Assembly (NCBI RefSeq): GCF_001278755.1
Contig: NZ_CP012601.1
Coordinates: 2,976,001 to 3,040,000, forward strand
Direction of reading: 5' to 3'
Source of the DNA: Bacillus sp. FJAT-22090
GTDB taxonomy: Bacteria; Bacillota; Bacilli; Bacillales_A; Planococcaceae
Length of the DNA: 64,000 nt
In this document: in pieces, positions 25,736 to 35,001 of the stretch
Layout: each line of letters begins with the position of its first letter
Position numbering within the stretch: position 1 is the stretch's first letter
The notes under the pieces: generated by a model
What the model was told of the DNA's origin: nothing
The model's database searches: none
Seen by the model: the letters and a program-made list of their open reading frames with translations, nothing else
Translations under genes and position numbers: made by a program

Positions 25736-26602
25736 CTACTTTTTGGTTGATTTACTACCAATAGTTAACACTACAATACTTCCAAGTAGTAACAAAATTC
25801 CTATCCAAGACATCGTACTAAGATTCTCTCCAACTATGAACACACCTAAAATAGCAGCTGTTGTAGGTTCTGCTAAAGACAATGTAAGTGCGGACGATGA
25901 AGGTATTTTGTTTAATCCTCTAGCATATAACACATACGCAATACTAGTAGTGGCTAGACCTAAGTAAAAAATAATTCCAATATTTCCTGCTTCCTTTAAC
26001 CAGCTTACATCATATATAAAGAAGAAAGGCATGAGCAACAATGCACTAACTGAGAATGTCATTGCTACAGCAGGTATCGCTTCTTCCTTTTCTAATAAGG
26101 ACTTACTAGATATCGTGTACAACGCAAAGATCATACCTGCTATTAAAGAATACATGATACCAATTGGATTTATAGTAATCTCACCTTTGTTTAAAAATAA
26201 AAACAAACATCCGACGATTGCAAATAATGTCGAGATTACCCATATTCGAGATGGTCGTAACTTTAAAAAGAGCCATTCAATGATTCCCGAAAATACAGGG
26301 GCACTTCCTATAGCAACTACACTTGCAATCGCTACACCTGTCAGTTTAACGGAAGAGAAGAATAATAGTTGAAAAAGTGCAATACAAATTGCTGCATAGA
26401 ACGTTTCCTTCCAAGGCCAAGTTTTAAATTTTATTTTTCTCCATAAAACCATAATGATCAATAGAGAAAAACCACCTACCGTAGACCTTCCCGCACTTAT
26501 AATAAATGGATGTGCATTGTCTGGTAAAAACGTTTGTGCAGTACCCGTCGTACCCCATAAGATAGCTCCTAGTAGTACAAATATGTATGGTAAAACAGAC
26601 AT
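25736..26602 (-). CDS. EamA/DMT-family transporter
   Basis: 288 residues with about ten transmembrane helices in two EamA repeats. The N-terminal repeat starts with ILWGTTGTAQTFLPDNAHP and the second ends in LAEPTTAAILGVFIVGENLSTMSWIGILLLLGSIVVL, both typical of drug/metabolite exporters. GGGAG precedes the ATG. It stands alone with its own terminator. Metabolite efflux is the family role; the substrate is unknown. Confidence 0.88.
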   Translation of the reverse strand: MSVLPYIFVLLGAILWGTTGTAQTFLPDNAHPFIISAGRSTVGGFSLLIIMVLWRKIKFKTWPWKETFYAAICIALFQLLFFSSVKLTGVAIASVVAIGSAPVFSGIIEWLFLKLRPSRIWVISTLFAIVGCLFLFLNKGEITINPIGIMYSLIAGMIFALYTISSKSLLEKEEAIPAVAMTFSVSALLLMPFFFIYDVSWLKEAGNIGIIFYLGLATTSIAYVLYARGLNKIPSSSALTLSLAEPTTAAILGVFIVGENLSTMSWIGILLLLGSIVVLTIGSKSTKK

Positions 26603-26703
26603 TTCTTTACTCCCACCACCTTCTATATATTAACTTTCAATATAGCACATATTGAGATAGTGACAATCGTATCTTATACTAATAAAGATAGGAGGCATTC
26701 ACT

Positions 26704-26934
26704 ATGTATATGACAGTGGAAGAAACTGCGAATTATTTATCAATGCCTATTGAACAAGTAAAAAGATATATTGCAGAAAAAAAAATTCGTGCTATTTTTG
26801 ATGGAGAAGATTATTACATTAATAGCGCTCAATTTGATACGCATTTGCAGCAAATCGAAGAACTAAGACGCCAAATAGATGAGTGGCGCAATACTCCAAT
26901 TCCGGATGATTTGGACGTAAAAGATGAAGATTAA
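26704..26934 (+). CDS. Small excisionase-type helix-turn-helix protein
   Basis: 76 residues with AGGAGG upstream. The first 50 residues are a MerR/excisionase-like winged helix (MTVEETANYLSMPIEQVKRYIAEKKIRAI... DYYINSAQFDTHL), then a short helix and an acidic tail. Such proteins occur in phage and plasmids, but no integrase or other phage gene is near, and the gene has its own strong terminator, so a chromosomal regulatory role is more likely. Confidence 0.75.
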   Translation: MYMTVEETANYLSMPIEQVKRYIAEKKIRAIFDGEDYYINSAQFDTHLQQIEELRRQIDEWRNTPIPDDLDVKDED

Positions 26935-26985
26935 AGGGTGGAGTGAAGGTGACAAAGTCACTTCACTCCACCCTTTCTCTTTTTA
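26933..26985 (+). terminator. Strong terminator after the excisionase-type gene
   Basis: A 20-bp inverted repeat (26933-26953 with 26957-26976, one bulged G) followed by CTCTTTTTAT. Overlaps the stop codon. Confidence 0.9.
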
Positions 26986-27028
26986 TATCTGTTGAACAGT
27001 ACTTAGTAATCCCTAAACATGAGATAAT

Positions 27029-28015
27029 TTAAATGGTAATCATAAAGCCTGCACGTTTGCCGATAATCTCTGCATAATCTTCTACCATGACACTTGCAGT
27101 TGGGTACATACCTGCTCCAGGACCAACTAGTGTAAGTGTACCGATATAGTTTGTATCTAAGGAAACAGCGTTGTTTACACCCTCAATAGCATATAACGGG
27201 TGGTCAGGACCAACAAGTTGTGGTCCTACAGAAGCGAAAAGCTCTCCATTTTCGTCTTGCTCAATTTCTGCTACATGGCGATAACGAAATCCTTCTGCCT
27301 TTGCTTTTTTCACGTCCTCTAATGAAATCTCGTTAATACCAACTACACGTACATCATCCCAGTTTGGTTGTTTTCTAAATGCAAGTGCACTAAGAATCAT
27401 CAACTTACGGAATGCATCTTGACCAGAAATATCATTATATGGATCTGCTTCAGCATAGCCTAGAGCTTGCGCTTCTTGTAGAGCATCATCGAACTGACAT
27501 TCATTTAAACGCATTTGTGTCAAAATATAGTTAGATGTTCCATTTAAAACACCTTGAATTTTCTTTACTGAGTTCACTTGTAGTAAATTTTTAAGTGTTT
27601 TAATTACTGGAACGCCACCAGCTGTTGTAGCTTCATATCCGATAAAAACTCCTCGTGACTTAGCACGTTCATGAAGTTGAATACTATATTTAGAGAACAT
27701 CACTTTATTCGCCGTTATCACATGACATCCCTTATCAATCGCTCTACATAAATAGCTATAAGCTGGTTCCTCGTTCACAATCGCTTCAAACACTACTTGA
27801 AGACCTGGAATATTAATAATATCCTCGAAATCGTCTGTTACTAGAATACCAGGCGTTTCAGGTCTTTCTTTTGCCAAATTATTAATTAAAATCGCACTAA
27901 TTTCAATATCTAAGCCTAATGATTTTTTTAATTCTTCTCTTTTTTCATTCACAATGTGATAAATTCCTTGGCCGACTGTTCCGAAACCTAGAATCGCTGC
28001 TTTTATTTTTGCCAT
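27029..28015 (-). CDS. hom: Homoserine dehydrogenase, short form without ACT domain
   Basis: 328 residues from ATG 28015 (GGAGGAG upstream). N-terminal Rossmann fold (AAILGFGTVGQGIYHI), catalytic Lys region (ITANKVMFSKY), substrate loop (GYEATTAGGVPVIKTL, QGVLNGTSNYILTQM) and EADPYNDISGQDAFRKL. It reduces aspartate semialdehyde to homoserine. The common Bacillus enzyme is about 430 residues with a threonine-binding ACT domain; that domain is absent here, so feedback by threonine is probably absent. It lies about 130 bases after metY under the same SAM riboswitch, which dedicates it to methionine synthesis. Confidence 0.93.
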   Translation of the reverse strand: MAKIKAAILGFGTVGQGIYHIVNEKREELKKSLGLDIEISAILINNLAKERPETPGILVTDDFEDIINIPGLQVVFEAIVNEEPAYSYLCRAIDKGCHVITANKVMFSKYSIQLHERAKSRGVFIGYEATTAGGVPVIKTLKNLLQVNSVKKIQGVLNGTSNYILTQMRLNECQFDDALQEAQALGYAEADPYNDISGQDAFRKLMILSALAFRKQPNWDDVRVVGINEISLEDVKKAKAEGFRYRHVAEIEQDENGELFASVGPQLVGPDHPLYAIEGVNNAVSLDTNYIGTLTLVGPGAGMYPTASVMVEDYAEIIGKRAGFMITI

Positions 28016-28143
28016 ACTTTCTCCTCCAAATGAATTTGCACAATTGAGCTTCCACATTCATATTTAATAAAATCTCTTTCGTAAAATTACGATTGACTAT
28101 TTTACATATTGTAGACTATTTTAGCCCAATTAACAACAAAATT

Positions 28144-29436
28144 CTATCTAGAGAGGACATTTGTTTTTCCTACAAGTACTTTATCAAGTGCATTTTGTAA
28201 ATCCTCTACTGCCTCTAGACCAACAGACAAGCGGATTAAGTCCTCGGTAACACCTGATTTCACTAAGTCTTCAGGAGTTAATTGTTGATGAGTCGTAGAA
28301 GCAGGATGAATAATTAATGATTTCGCATCTCCTACGTTTGCTACATGCGACCAAATTTCTATATTATCAATAATATGTCTGCCCGCTTCTTTTCCACCCT
28401 TTACGCCAAAAGTTAAGATAGAGCCAAAGCCATTGTGTAAATATTTATGTGCAAGTTCATGGGAAGGATGATTTTCCAGGCCTAAATAATTTACCCATTC
28501 TACCCCTTCATGGTTTGATAAATACTCTGCAATTTTCAGTGCATTTTCGTTGTGCTTTGGCACACGAAGATGAAGGGTTTCTAAACCTTGTAAAAAAGAA
28601 AATGCTGCTTCAGGGCTTAACGAAGGTCCGAAATCTCGAAGCAATTGAACACGTAGTTTTATGGCAAACGCTACGTTCGGAACATCAATGCCGTATCGTA
28701 GTCCGTGATAGGTTACATCTGGTTCAGTAAAACCAGGGAATTTCTCGGAATTCCAGTCAAAGTTACCACCATCTACAACTACTCCCCCAATTGTTGTTCC
28801 ATGACCGCCAATCCATTTAGTAGCTGAATGGATAACTATGTGAGCACCGTGTTTAATCGGGTTAGCACCATAAGGGCTTGCAAATGTATTATCTACCAAC
28901 AATGGAACACCGATTTCATTTGCAATTGCTGAAACTTTCTCCACGTCTAGCACATTCAAGCTCGGATTTCCAATAATTTCAGCAAAGAACCCTTTTGTTT
29001 TATCCGTTACTGCTGCTCGAAAATTCTCTGGATCAGTAGAATCTACAAATTTTACGTGAATTCCATAACGAGGCAATGTATGTGCGAATAAATTAAATGT
29101 ACCACCATATAAGTTTTCCGCTGCAATGATTTCATCGCCTGCTCCCGCAATATTCAAAATGGAAAATGCAATTGCCGCCATACCAGAAGAAAGTGCAACA
29201 GCAGCCGTTCCTCCTTCAAGTAGAGCAACGCGTTGTTCAAAAACATCTACAGTAGGATTAGTTATACGTGAATAAATATTGCCAGACTCTTTTAATGCAA
29301 ATAAATCTTGGGCATGGTTTGTATCACGAAATACAAAAGAAGTTGTTTTGTGAATTGGCACTGCTCGTGAACCTGTAACTGGATCTGGTTGCTGACCACC
29401 GTGTAAAAGAAGTGTTTCTGGTTGGAAATTTGTCAT
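28144..29436 (-). CDS. metY: O-acetylhomoserine sulfhydrylase (PLP enzyme)
   Basis: 430 residues, the size of MetY (MetB/MetC are about 390). PLP lysine in IHSATKWIGGHGTT, phosphate-binding SSGMAA, and the MetY-type N-terminus (FQPETLLLHGGQQPDPVTGSRAVPI). It makes homocysteine (or homocysteine from sulfide) using O-acetylhomoserine, so homoserine acetylation must be encoded elsewhere. Directly downstream of a SAM-I riboswitch and terminator, and upstream of hom. AGGAGG precedes the ATG. Confidence 0.94.
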   Translation of the reverse strand: MTNFQPETLLLHGGQQPDPVTGSRAVPIHKTTSFVFRDTNHAQDLFALKESGNIYSRITNPTVDVFEQRVALLEGGTAAVALSSGMAAIAFSILNIAGAGDEIIAAENLYGGTFNLFAHTLPRYGIHVKFVDSTDPENFRAAVTDKTKGFFAEIIGNPSLNVLDVEKVSAIANEIGVPLLVDNTFASPYGANPIKHGAHIVIHSATKWIGGHGTTIGGVVVDGGNFDWNSEKFPGFTEPDVTYHGLRYGIDVPNVAFAIKLRVQLLRDFGPSLSPEAAFSFLQGLETLHLRVPKHNENALKIAEYLSNHEGVEWVNYLGLENHPSHELAHKYLHNGFGSILTFGVKGGKEAGRHIIDNIEIWSHVANVGDAKSLIIHPASTTHQQLTPEDLVKSGVTEDLIRLSVGLEAVEDLQNALDKVLVGKTNVLSR

Positions 29437-29555
29437 TTTGAATTCCTCCTAAATAATAGTTTTAGATGGACGCATATGGAGGCGGGAGAGGATTTTGAGA
29501 AATACGAAAGCACTTATGTTTAGCCGGAAAACGTATCGTTAATCGGACAAACAAC

Positions 29556-29584
29556 AAAAACCCCTCTTCTTTAAGAAGAGGGGT
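29556..29584 (-). terminator. SAM riboswitch terminator before metY
   Basis: On the minus strand CCCCTCTTCTT pairs with AAGAAGAGGGG and is followed by Ts, immediately after the aptamer. Confidence 0.9.
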
Positions 29585-29600
29585 GCGGTTTCGCATATTC

Positions 29601-29720
29601 CTCCTCTTATCTTCCAAATTCGCTCGTGAATTTGTAGGATTTAGCACCTTTCCAAGTATAAAACTTGTTGGTTGCCGGGCATCGTAGGGCCTAGTCCCTC
29701 CGCCACTCTTGATAAGAGTA
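29601..29720 (-). promoter_or_regulatory. SAM-I riboswitch (S box) upstream of metY-hom
   Basis: In the minus transcript the S-box consensus is present in order: CTTATCAAGAG, GGCGGAGGGACTAGGCCC, GATGCCCGGCAACC, AAGGTGCTAAATCC and the closing GATAAGAGG strand pairing with the 5' end. Followed by a terminator. SAM binding should turn off metY-hom. Confidence 0.95.
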
Positions 29721-29855
29721 TTAGATTAGTATTCCATCTTGTTACACAGTATAAGACTCTATTAATCTTTACGTCAAGTACTTTTTATAAAAATTCTGAA
29801 ACTTCTTTTAGGCTTGTACGTTTAATGTATGGGGGTTACTTTTGGAGGTGTTGTA

Positions 29856-30497
29856 ATGGTAATATGGATTATTTGTATTTCAGTAGTTAGTTATTTAATT
29901 GGTTCCATTCATGGTTCAAAGATTGCTCAGTTTTTTAGTGGAATCAATATTAAAGCAGAAGGTCTTAAAAACTCAGGTGCTTCTAATGCAGCCATTGTGC
30001 TTGGAATGAAATACGGAATACTCGTAGCTTTTATCGATATAATAAAAGGTGTATTGGTTATTACTGGAACACGATTTTTTATGCAGCAATATGGTAACTT
30101 TTCAGTATTAGAACAGGATGCACTTCTTTACTTAGCGGGGGCTGCTGTCATTTTAGGTCACAACTTTCCCATTTTCACAGGATTTAAGGGAGGAAAAGGG
30201 ACAGCTTCTGTAATCGGCATACTTTTTGCAATTTATTGGCCTTTAGGATTGATCGGACTTTTATTATTAATTGGCACAACTTTTTTAACGGACTATTTAT
30301 TAATTGGAGTATTTGTTTTTTATTTTGTTTTTTTAGGCGAGGCTATATGGTTTTCAGAAGGATATATACCAATTGCAATTGCAAGCTTTTTATTCGTGAT
30401 GGCACTCATATTGCATATCGAAAACTTTCGTCGTTTAGCTCGTAAGGAAGAGATGAGAATTTCTACTTTTATAAAAAGAAAAAAACCTTCTTTATAA
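29856..30497 (+). CDS. PlsY-like glycerol-3-phosphate acyltransferase paralogue
   Basis: 213 residues from ATG 29856 (GGAGGTG upstream), with about five to seven transmembrane helices. Two PlsY signature regions are present but modified: GLKNSGASNA where PlsY has GSGNPGATN, and GHNFPIFTGFKGGKGTA, which keeps the phosphate-binding GGKG. Family reaction: transfer of the acyl group from acyl-phosphate to glycerol 3-phosphate at the membrane. The altered first motif suggests a paralogue beside the housekeeping PlsY. It is followed by a YdcF gene 18 bases away. Confidence 0.82.
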   Translation: MVIWIICISVVSYLIGSIHGSKIAQFFSGINIKAEGLKNSGASNAAIVLGMKYGILVAFIDIIKGVLVITGTRFFMQQYGNFSVLEQDALLYLAGAAVILGHNFPIFTGFKGGKGTASVIGILFAIYWPLGLIGLLLLIGTTFLTDYLLIGVFVFYFVFLGEAIWFSEGYIPIAIASFLFVMALILHIENFRRLARKEEMRISTFIKRKKPSL

Positions 30498-30515
30498 AGA
30501 AATGAGTGAATTGGA

Positions 30516-31103
30516 ATGTCTAAAAAAATGAGGTGGATTGTGCTTATCCCTTTATTTGTTCTCGCTTCCAGCGGAGTTGGATTGTGGATGCTAACTAGCA
30601 AATGGATGGATGAAGGATTAAACCCTAAAGCTGACGGTTCCAACGATTACGCCATTGTCCTTGGTGCAAAAGTAAAAGAAGGGAATATTCCTTCGCTTGC
30701 ATTAAAATTCAGATTGGAATCAGCACTTGCGTATGCAAACGAATATCCTCATGTCACCCTGGTACTTTCTGGAGGACAAGGAGACGATGAAGATATTGAG
30801 GAAGCGGTCGTAATGAAAAATTTTCTTTTGGAGAATGGGATAGCAGAAGAGAGGCTAATCATTGAAGATCAGTCGACATCTACTTATGAAAACTTGTTGT
30901 TTTCTAAAGAGCTTTTGCCAGATAACGTAAAGTCTATAACGATCATTACGAGTGACTATCACCTACAGCGAGCAAAAATACTTGCCAAAAAGCTAGAATG
31001 GAAAACGGACGTGGTAGCAGCACAGACCCCCGAAGTGGTAGAAGCGAAAGTACGCTTACGTGAGCGCGCCGCACTTTTAAAGACCTATATTGTTGGGAAA
31101 TAA
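30516..31103 (+). CDS. YdcF/SanA-type DUF218 membrane-anchored protein
   Basis: 195 residues: an N-terminal helix (about 8-28) then a DUF218 domain with YAIVLGAKVKEGNIPSLALKFRLESAL, VLSGGQGDDEDI, ENLLFSK and TSDYHLQRAKI. The fold binds a nucleotide or cofactor; some members affect envelope integrity (SanA). The protein domain should face outside. Probably cotranscribed with the PlsY-like gene, and ended by a terminator overlapping its stop codon. Confidence 0.87.
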   Translation: MSKKMRWIVLIPLFVLASSGVGLWMLTSKWMDEGLNPKADGSNDYAIVLGAKVKEGNIPSLALKFRLESALAYANEYPHVTLVLSGGQGDDEDIEEAVVMKNFLLENGIAEERLIIEDQSTSTYENLLFSKELLPDNVKSITIITSDYHLQRAKILAKKLEWKTDVVAAQTPEVVEAKVRLRERAALLKTYIVGK

Positions 31104-31130
31104 CTCCGAATCCCTCGGAGTTATTTTTTA
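31102..31130 (+). terminator. Terminator after the YdcF gene
   Basis: AACTCCGA pairs with TCGGAGTT around a 5-base loop, followed by ATTTTTTA. Confidence 0.9.
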
Positions 31131-31417
31131 TATCTGCAACAATTACGAATACATCTTGAAATACGAGTTCCTTACATACAGCCCTATTTCCTGATCAGAA
31201 ATGCATTGTACGAATCGATGCATCTACTTTATAGCCATGTCAAATCACTTCTAGTGTTACATCAAACATTATGTTTTAGCTATATAGTCTAAATGTAGCT
31301 GTACTATATGCAATCAAGTCACCTTGCATAGCTAGATAATGTATTATGTTTTCTATAAAAGAATTTTTCATCCAAAACCAAAGATTATATATGTAAAGTA
31401 ATTTCTCCAAAAATAGT
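31131..31417. other. Intergenic stretch with no gene seen
   Basis: AT-rich DNA between two convergent terminators. I see no open frame with a ribosome site, no strong hairpin and no known RNA motif. Confidence 0.6.
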
Positions 31418-31452
31418 TAAAAGGCTTCCTCGTTTATTAGAAAGCCTTTTCT
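31418..31452 (-). terminator. Terminator of the GIY-YIG gene
   Basis: AAAAGGCTT and AAGCCTTTT arms around a 13-base loop on the minus strand, at the end of the GIY-YIG/DUF2087 pair. Confidence 0.8.
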
Positions 31453-31455
31453 GGG

Positions 31456-31818
31456 TCACTCTTTCTTCGTATGATATCCTTTAATGCCAAATGGTTGTAA
31501 TTGCTCCATCCATTTGTTTAAAAGCTTTTCTAGTTCTTTCTTTTCGTCTACGTATTGATTTTCTGGTGTTTTCAGTGTCTCTACTTGTTCAATTTCAAAC
31601 GCATCCTTGCCGAATTGTTGCCATTCTTCTTGAAGTATTCTATTTGTATGTGTCCCTGTTTCTAGAGTAAACTTCGTGCCATTTAACGTCTTGAAGTTTC
31701 GTGTGGATCCAACGAATTTTTTACCGTTTTGTTTATTCGTTATGACATAAATTCCACCTTCAATCTTTACTTCTTTATATGCTTGTTTCAGTTCCAGTTT
31801 ACGATCCAATTTCCCCAC
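31456..31818 (-). CDS. GIY-YIG-like nuclease family protein
   Basis: 120 residues. The GIYVITNKQNGKKFVGSTRN stretch gives the GIY and a VG replacing YIG, and HTNRILQEEWQQFGKDAFEIE follows as in the GIY-YIG group with this layout. The usual catalytic Arg is possibly Arg40 (STRNF); a catalytic Glu is unclear. It follows a DUF2087 regulator by 9 bases in an operon, a frequent pairing in Bacillales, so the GIY-YIG protein may work with that regulator rather than as a free nuclease. Confidence 0.78.
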   Translation of the reverse strand: MGKLDRKLELKQAYKEVKIEGGIYVITNKQNGKKFVGSTRNFKTLNGTKFTLETGTHTNRILQEEWQQFGKDAFEIEQVETLKTPENQYVDEKKELEKLLNKWMEQLQPFGIKGYHTKKE

Positions 31819-31827
31819 TCCTCGTAT

Positions 31828-32583
31828 TTATTTTTTCACCCAGTACTCACTGCCGTCATCTTTTCTATCTAAAAACCCATATTCTATTAAGTAACGTCTT
31901 AATGTGACATAGTCAGCATATACATTTTTTAGTACCTCATTTATCTCTTTTTCTTTATATACTCGCTCTAAGTCAAATCGTTGTATGATCACCCTAAGAG
32001 TTGCCAGTTTTTGTTTTTCTTTTTTCGGAAATTTTATGAGAGGACCATCTATACCTTTAGAAAAAAACTTCTTTTCTATCTCTTCTTGCTCTTCTTTCGT
32101 AATGTTATATCGTTCGTCCACCATCGTTGCAGTCTTATGAAGCGGCAAAAAGGTTGGTGCATGACTGTCTTTTTCCTTTAACAACTCCATCATCGTTATA
32201 AAGATTTTTGCTTGGCGTTCTTTTTCCTTCAATACAAATCGGTGGTTACGTATCGTAGAGGCACTACCTATACTTAATTCTGCCTGTATGTCTGCATCAC
32301 TCTTACCTTCGTAAAACAATCGAAGTAAGCTATTTTGATGATCTGTCAATCCTGTTAATTTTTTATTTAATCCAATTAAATAATGAAATACAGATACATG
32401 TTCCTTTTCAATATGGTGTTTCATATAACGTTCCGCTTCATACAAAACAGTGGCTTCTGGATAAATAATTCCCTTTTCCACTCTTTCACCACATAATAAA
32501 CAAACATAATCTTCCTTCTCTTCCACATAACCAACTTTCAATTGTTCTGCATTTGCATCCCAAAATAATTCAGATATCTCCAT
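31828..32583 (-). CDS. DUF2087-domain transcriptional regulator
   Basis: 251 residues from ATG 32583 (TGGGGTGTG upstream; an alternative GTG lies at 32601). N-terminal zinc-finger-like segment (CLLCGE... KHHIEKEH), a LuxR/sigma-4-like helix-turn-helix in the middle (LTDHQNSLLRLFYEGKSDADIQAELSIGSASTIRNHR), and a C-terminal DUF2087 domain (FPKKEKQKLATLRVIIQRF... VKNVYADYVTLRRYLIEYGFLDR-like). A DNA-binding protein of unknown target, cotranscribed with the GIY-YIG gene. Confidence 0.82.
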   Translation of the reverse strand: MEISELFWDANAEQLKVGYVEEKEDYVCLLCGERVEKGIIYPEATVLYEAERYMKHHIEKEHVSVFHYLIGLNKKLTGLTDHQNSLLRLFYEGKSDADIQAELSIGSASTIRNHRFVLKEKERQAKIFITMMELLKEKDSHAPTFLPLHKTATMVDERYNITKEEQEEIEKKFFSKGIDGPLIKFPKKEKQKLATLRVIIQRFDLERVYKEKEINEVLKNVYADYVTLRRYLIEYGFLDRKDDGSEYWVKK

Positions 32584-32744
32584 TTTATAAACACACCCCA
32601 CAAATATTTATTATATAATAGACATAATATAATATTGTTTACTTAAAATCAATTGTAAATTATTGTTGCAATAAATCTGAAAATAATGAACAATGGAAAT
32701 GAGACCTTTCGATTTTCGAAAGAACGTACAGGAGGAGAATTTCA

Positions 32745-34442
32745 TTGGTTACATTCAAGGACTATGAGTACAAAAGACCAAATTTAGAAGAAGAAAAAAC
32801 AAAATTTAATGATGCATTAACAAAATTCAAACAGGCTACTTCCGTTGAAGAACAAAGTGTTGCAATTGAAGAACTAAATGCACTTCGAAATGATTATTCA
32901 ACACAAGCTAATTTAGTGTACATTCGTGCATCAATTGATACGAATGATGAGTTTTACCAAAAAGAGCGTGATTTTTTTGATGAAAAAAACCCAGAGGTCG
33001 AAGAATTAATTACAGAATATTATAAAGCACTAGTCGCTTCTCCATTCCGTAAAGAATTAGAAGAAAAATGGGGAAGCCAATTATTTGATCTTGCTGATTT
33101 TCAAATTAAAGCATTTTCCGCAGAAGTAATTTCACTTATGCAGAAAGAAAATAAATTGGCTTCTGACTATTCTAAGCTTGTTGCTTCTGCTCAAGTTGAA
33201 TTTAACGGCGAAACATTAACACTTGCCCAGCTTGGACCTTACGGTGAATCAACTGATAGAGAAGTACGTAAGAAAGCAACGGAAGCAAGATTCGGCTTTT
33301 TTAAAGAACATGAGGATAAATTTGATGACATATATGATCAGCTTGTAAAAGTACGTCATGAGATTGCTACAAAGCTTGGATACAAAAACTTTGTGGAGCT
33401 TGGCTATATACGTATGAATCGCATTGACTATAATGCGGAAATGGTGAAAAAATTTCGTGATCAAGTTCGTGATTTCATCGTTCCTCTTGCAACAAAACTT
33501 TATGAGCGTCAGGCAAAAAGAATTGGGTTTGAAAAGCTAAAGTTCTACGATGAATCTCTGAATTTCTTGTCTGGGAATGCAGCACCACAAGGTTCTCCGG
33601 AATGGATTGTTGAAAATGGAAAGAAAATGTATGATGAGTTATCTCCTGAGACAGCAGAGTTTTTCCAATTCATGATTGACCGAGATTTAATGGACTTAGT
33701 AGCGAAAAAAGGGAAGGAATCTGGAGGTTATTGTACATTTATCGATAACTATGAGTCTCCTTATATATTCTCAAACTTTAATGGAACATCTGGAGACATC
33801 GATGTGTTGACACATGAGGCGGGTCACGCATTCCAAGTGTTTACAAGCCGTAATATAGGTATACCTGAGTATGTATGGCCAACATTTGAGTCTTGTGAAA
33901 TCCACTCGATGAGTATGGAATTTTTTACTTGGCCTTGGATGGAATTATTCTTTAAAGAACAAACAGAAAAATATAAATTTGCACATTTGAGCGGCGGCCT
34001 TCTATTCTTGCCGTATGGGGTTGCAGTGGACGAATTTCAACATGTCGTATATGAAAATCCTGAAATGACACCTCAAGAGCGTAAATCCGCTTGGAAAAAG
34101 ATTGAGGAAATTTATTTACCTCATCGTGACTATGACGGAAATGGCTATTTGGAAGCTGGTGCTTTCTGGCAACGCCAAGGTCATATTTATGCAAGTCCGT
34201 TTTATTATATTGACTACACGTTGGCTCAAATTTGTGCGTTCCAATTTTGGAAGCGTTCCAGAGAAGATCACGAAGCAGCTTGGAAAGATTATCTACACCT
34301 TTGCCAGCTAGGTGGATCGAAATCTTTCACTAAGTTAGTAGCTGAGGCAAATTTAATATCTCCATTTGAAGAAGGCTGTGTCGAGTCCGTTATTGGTTCG
34401 ATTGAGAAGTATTTAGATGGCGTTGATGACGCAGCTTTATAG
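32745..34442 (+). CDS. M3-family oligoendopeptidase (PepF-like)
   Basis: 565 residues from a TTG start with GGAGGAG (32731) at normal spacing. The zinc-binding HEAGHAFQ motif with the downstream Glu (ESCEIHSMSMEFF) defines an M3 thimet-type peptidase. The length and N-terminal all-helical half match the M3 oligoendopeptidase group of Bacillales. Cytoplasmic degradation of short peptides is the family role. A ribosome site for the RDD gene follows 33 bases later. Confidence 0.93.
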   Translation: MVTFKDYEYKRPNLEEEKTKFNDALTKFKQATSVEEQSVAIEELNALRNDYSTQANLVYIRASIDTNDEFYQKERDFFDEKNPEVEELITEYYKALVASPFRKELEEKWGSQLFDLADFQIKAFSAEVISLMQKENKLASDYSKLVASAQVEFNGETLTLAQLGPYGESTDREVRKKATEARFGFFKEHEDKFDDIYDQLVKVRHEIATKLGYKNFVELGYIRMNRIDYNAEMVKKFRDQVRDFIVPLATKLYERQAKRIGFEKLKFYDESLNFLSGNAAPQGSPEWIVENGKKMYDELSPETAEFFQFMIDRDLMDLVAKKGKESGGYCTFIDNYESPYIFSNFNGTSGDIDVLTHEAGHAFQVFTSRNIGIPEYVWPTFESCEIHSMSMEFFTWPWMELFFKEQTEKYKFAHLSGGLLFLPYGVAVDEFQHVVYENPEMTPQERKSAWKKIEEIYLPHRDYDGNGYLEAGAFWQRQGHIYASPFYYIDYTLAQICAFQFWKRSREDHEAAWKDYLHLCQLGGSKSFTKLVAEANLISPFEEGCVESVIGSIEKYLDGVDDAAL

Positions 34443-34475
34443 TTAAATAGAAAAGAATAAAAAAGGAGTTGCAAC

Positions 34476-34883
34476 ATGTTGAATCCAGTTGGTTTTTGGG
34501 CACGACTAGGGGCAAGTTTATTAGACTTTATAATAATAGGAATTCCATTGTCTATTATTAGCTTTCTTCTTTTCGGGCATTGGCAGGAATCACCAATCAC
34601 TAGCTTTGGAAATCTTCTTTACTCTCTTATTGTTCCAGTATTATGGACCGGATACACAGTAGGCAAAAGAATGTTAGGCATCCGTATCGTCAAATTTGAT
34701 GGCACCAAATTAGGCTTTGGAACAATGCTTATGCGTGTTATTGTAGCAGGTTTCGTATATGTAGTCACATTAGGAATAGGTCTGATTGTTAGTGCTTTTA
34801 TGGTAGGCTTACGTGAAGATAAGCGTGCAATCCATGATTTTATCGCTGGAACATACGTAACAAGCAATCCTCCTGTTGATTGA
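34476..34883 (+). CDS. RDD-family membrane protein
   Basis: 135 residues with AAAAGGAG upstream. The N-terminus has the RDD-type start (GFWARLGASLLDFIIIGIP), three transmembrane helices, and KRMLGIRIVKFDGTKLGFGTMLMR plus the terminal HDFIAGTYV, all diagnostic. Some RDD proteins carry Na+/H+ antiport activity, but the function of short ones is not settled. It is probably cotranscribed with the peptidase gene and followed by a terminator. Confidence 0.88.
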   Translation: MLNPVGFWARLGASLLDFIIIGIPLSIISFLLFGHWQESPITSFGNLLYSLIVPVLWTGYTVGKRMLGIRIVKFDGTKLGFGTMLMRVIVAGFVYVVTLGIGLIVSAFMVGLREDKRAIHDFIAGTYVTSNPPVD

Positions 34884-34888
34884 TATCT

Positions 34889-34930
34889 AAGAACAAGTAT
34901 CTACCGAGATGCTTGTTCTTTTTTTATTTT
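34889..34930 (+). terminator. Terminator after the RDD gene
   Basis: AAGAACAAG(TAT) pairs with (G)CTTGTTCTT followed by a long T run. Confidence 0.9.
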
Positions 34931-35001
34931 TTGACCCGTACAATAGGGCAGGATATTTAATGAAAAAAACGAATGTATAGTAAAGGGGTGCATGTATTAT
35001 T

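Noticed and set aside
26704..26934. Excisionase-like gene as sign of a prophage
   Set aside because: No integrase, attachment site or other phage gene nearby; the fold is common in chromosomal regulators.
29519..29550. Two CCGGA/TCGGA units near the metY leader
   Set aside because: Only two units and 19 bases apart, so not enough to call a third periodic array.
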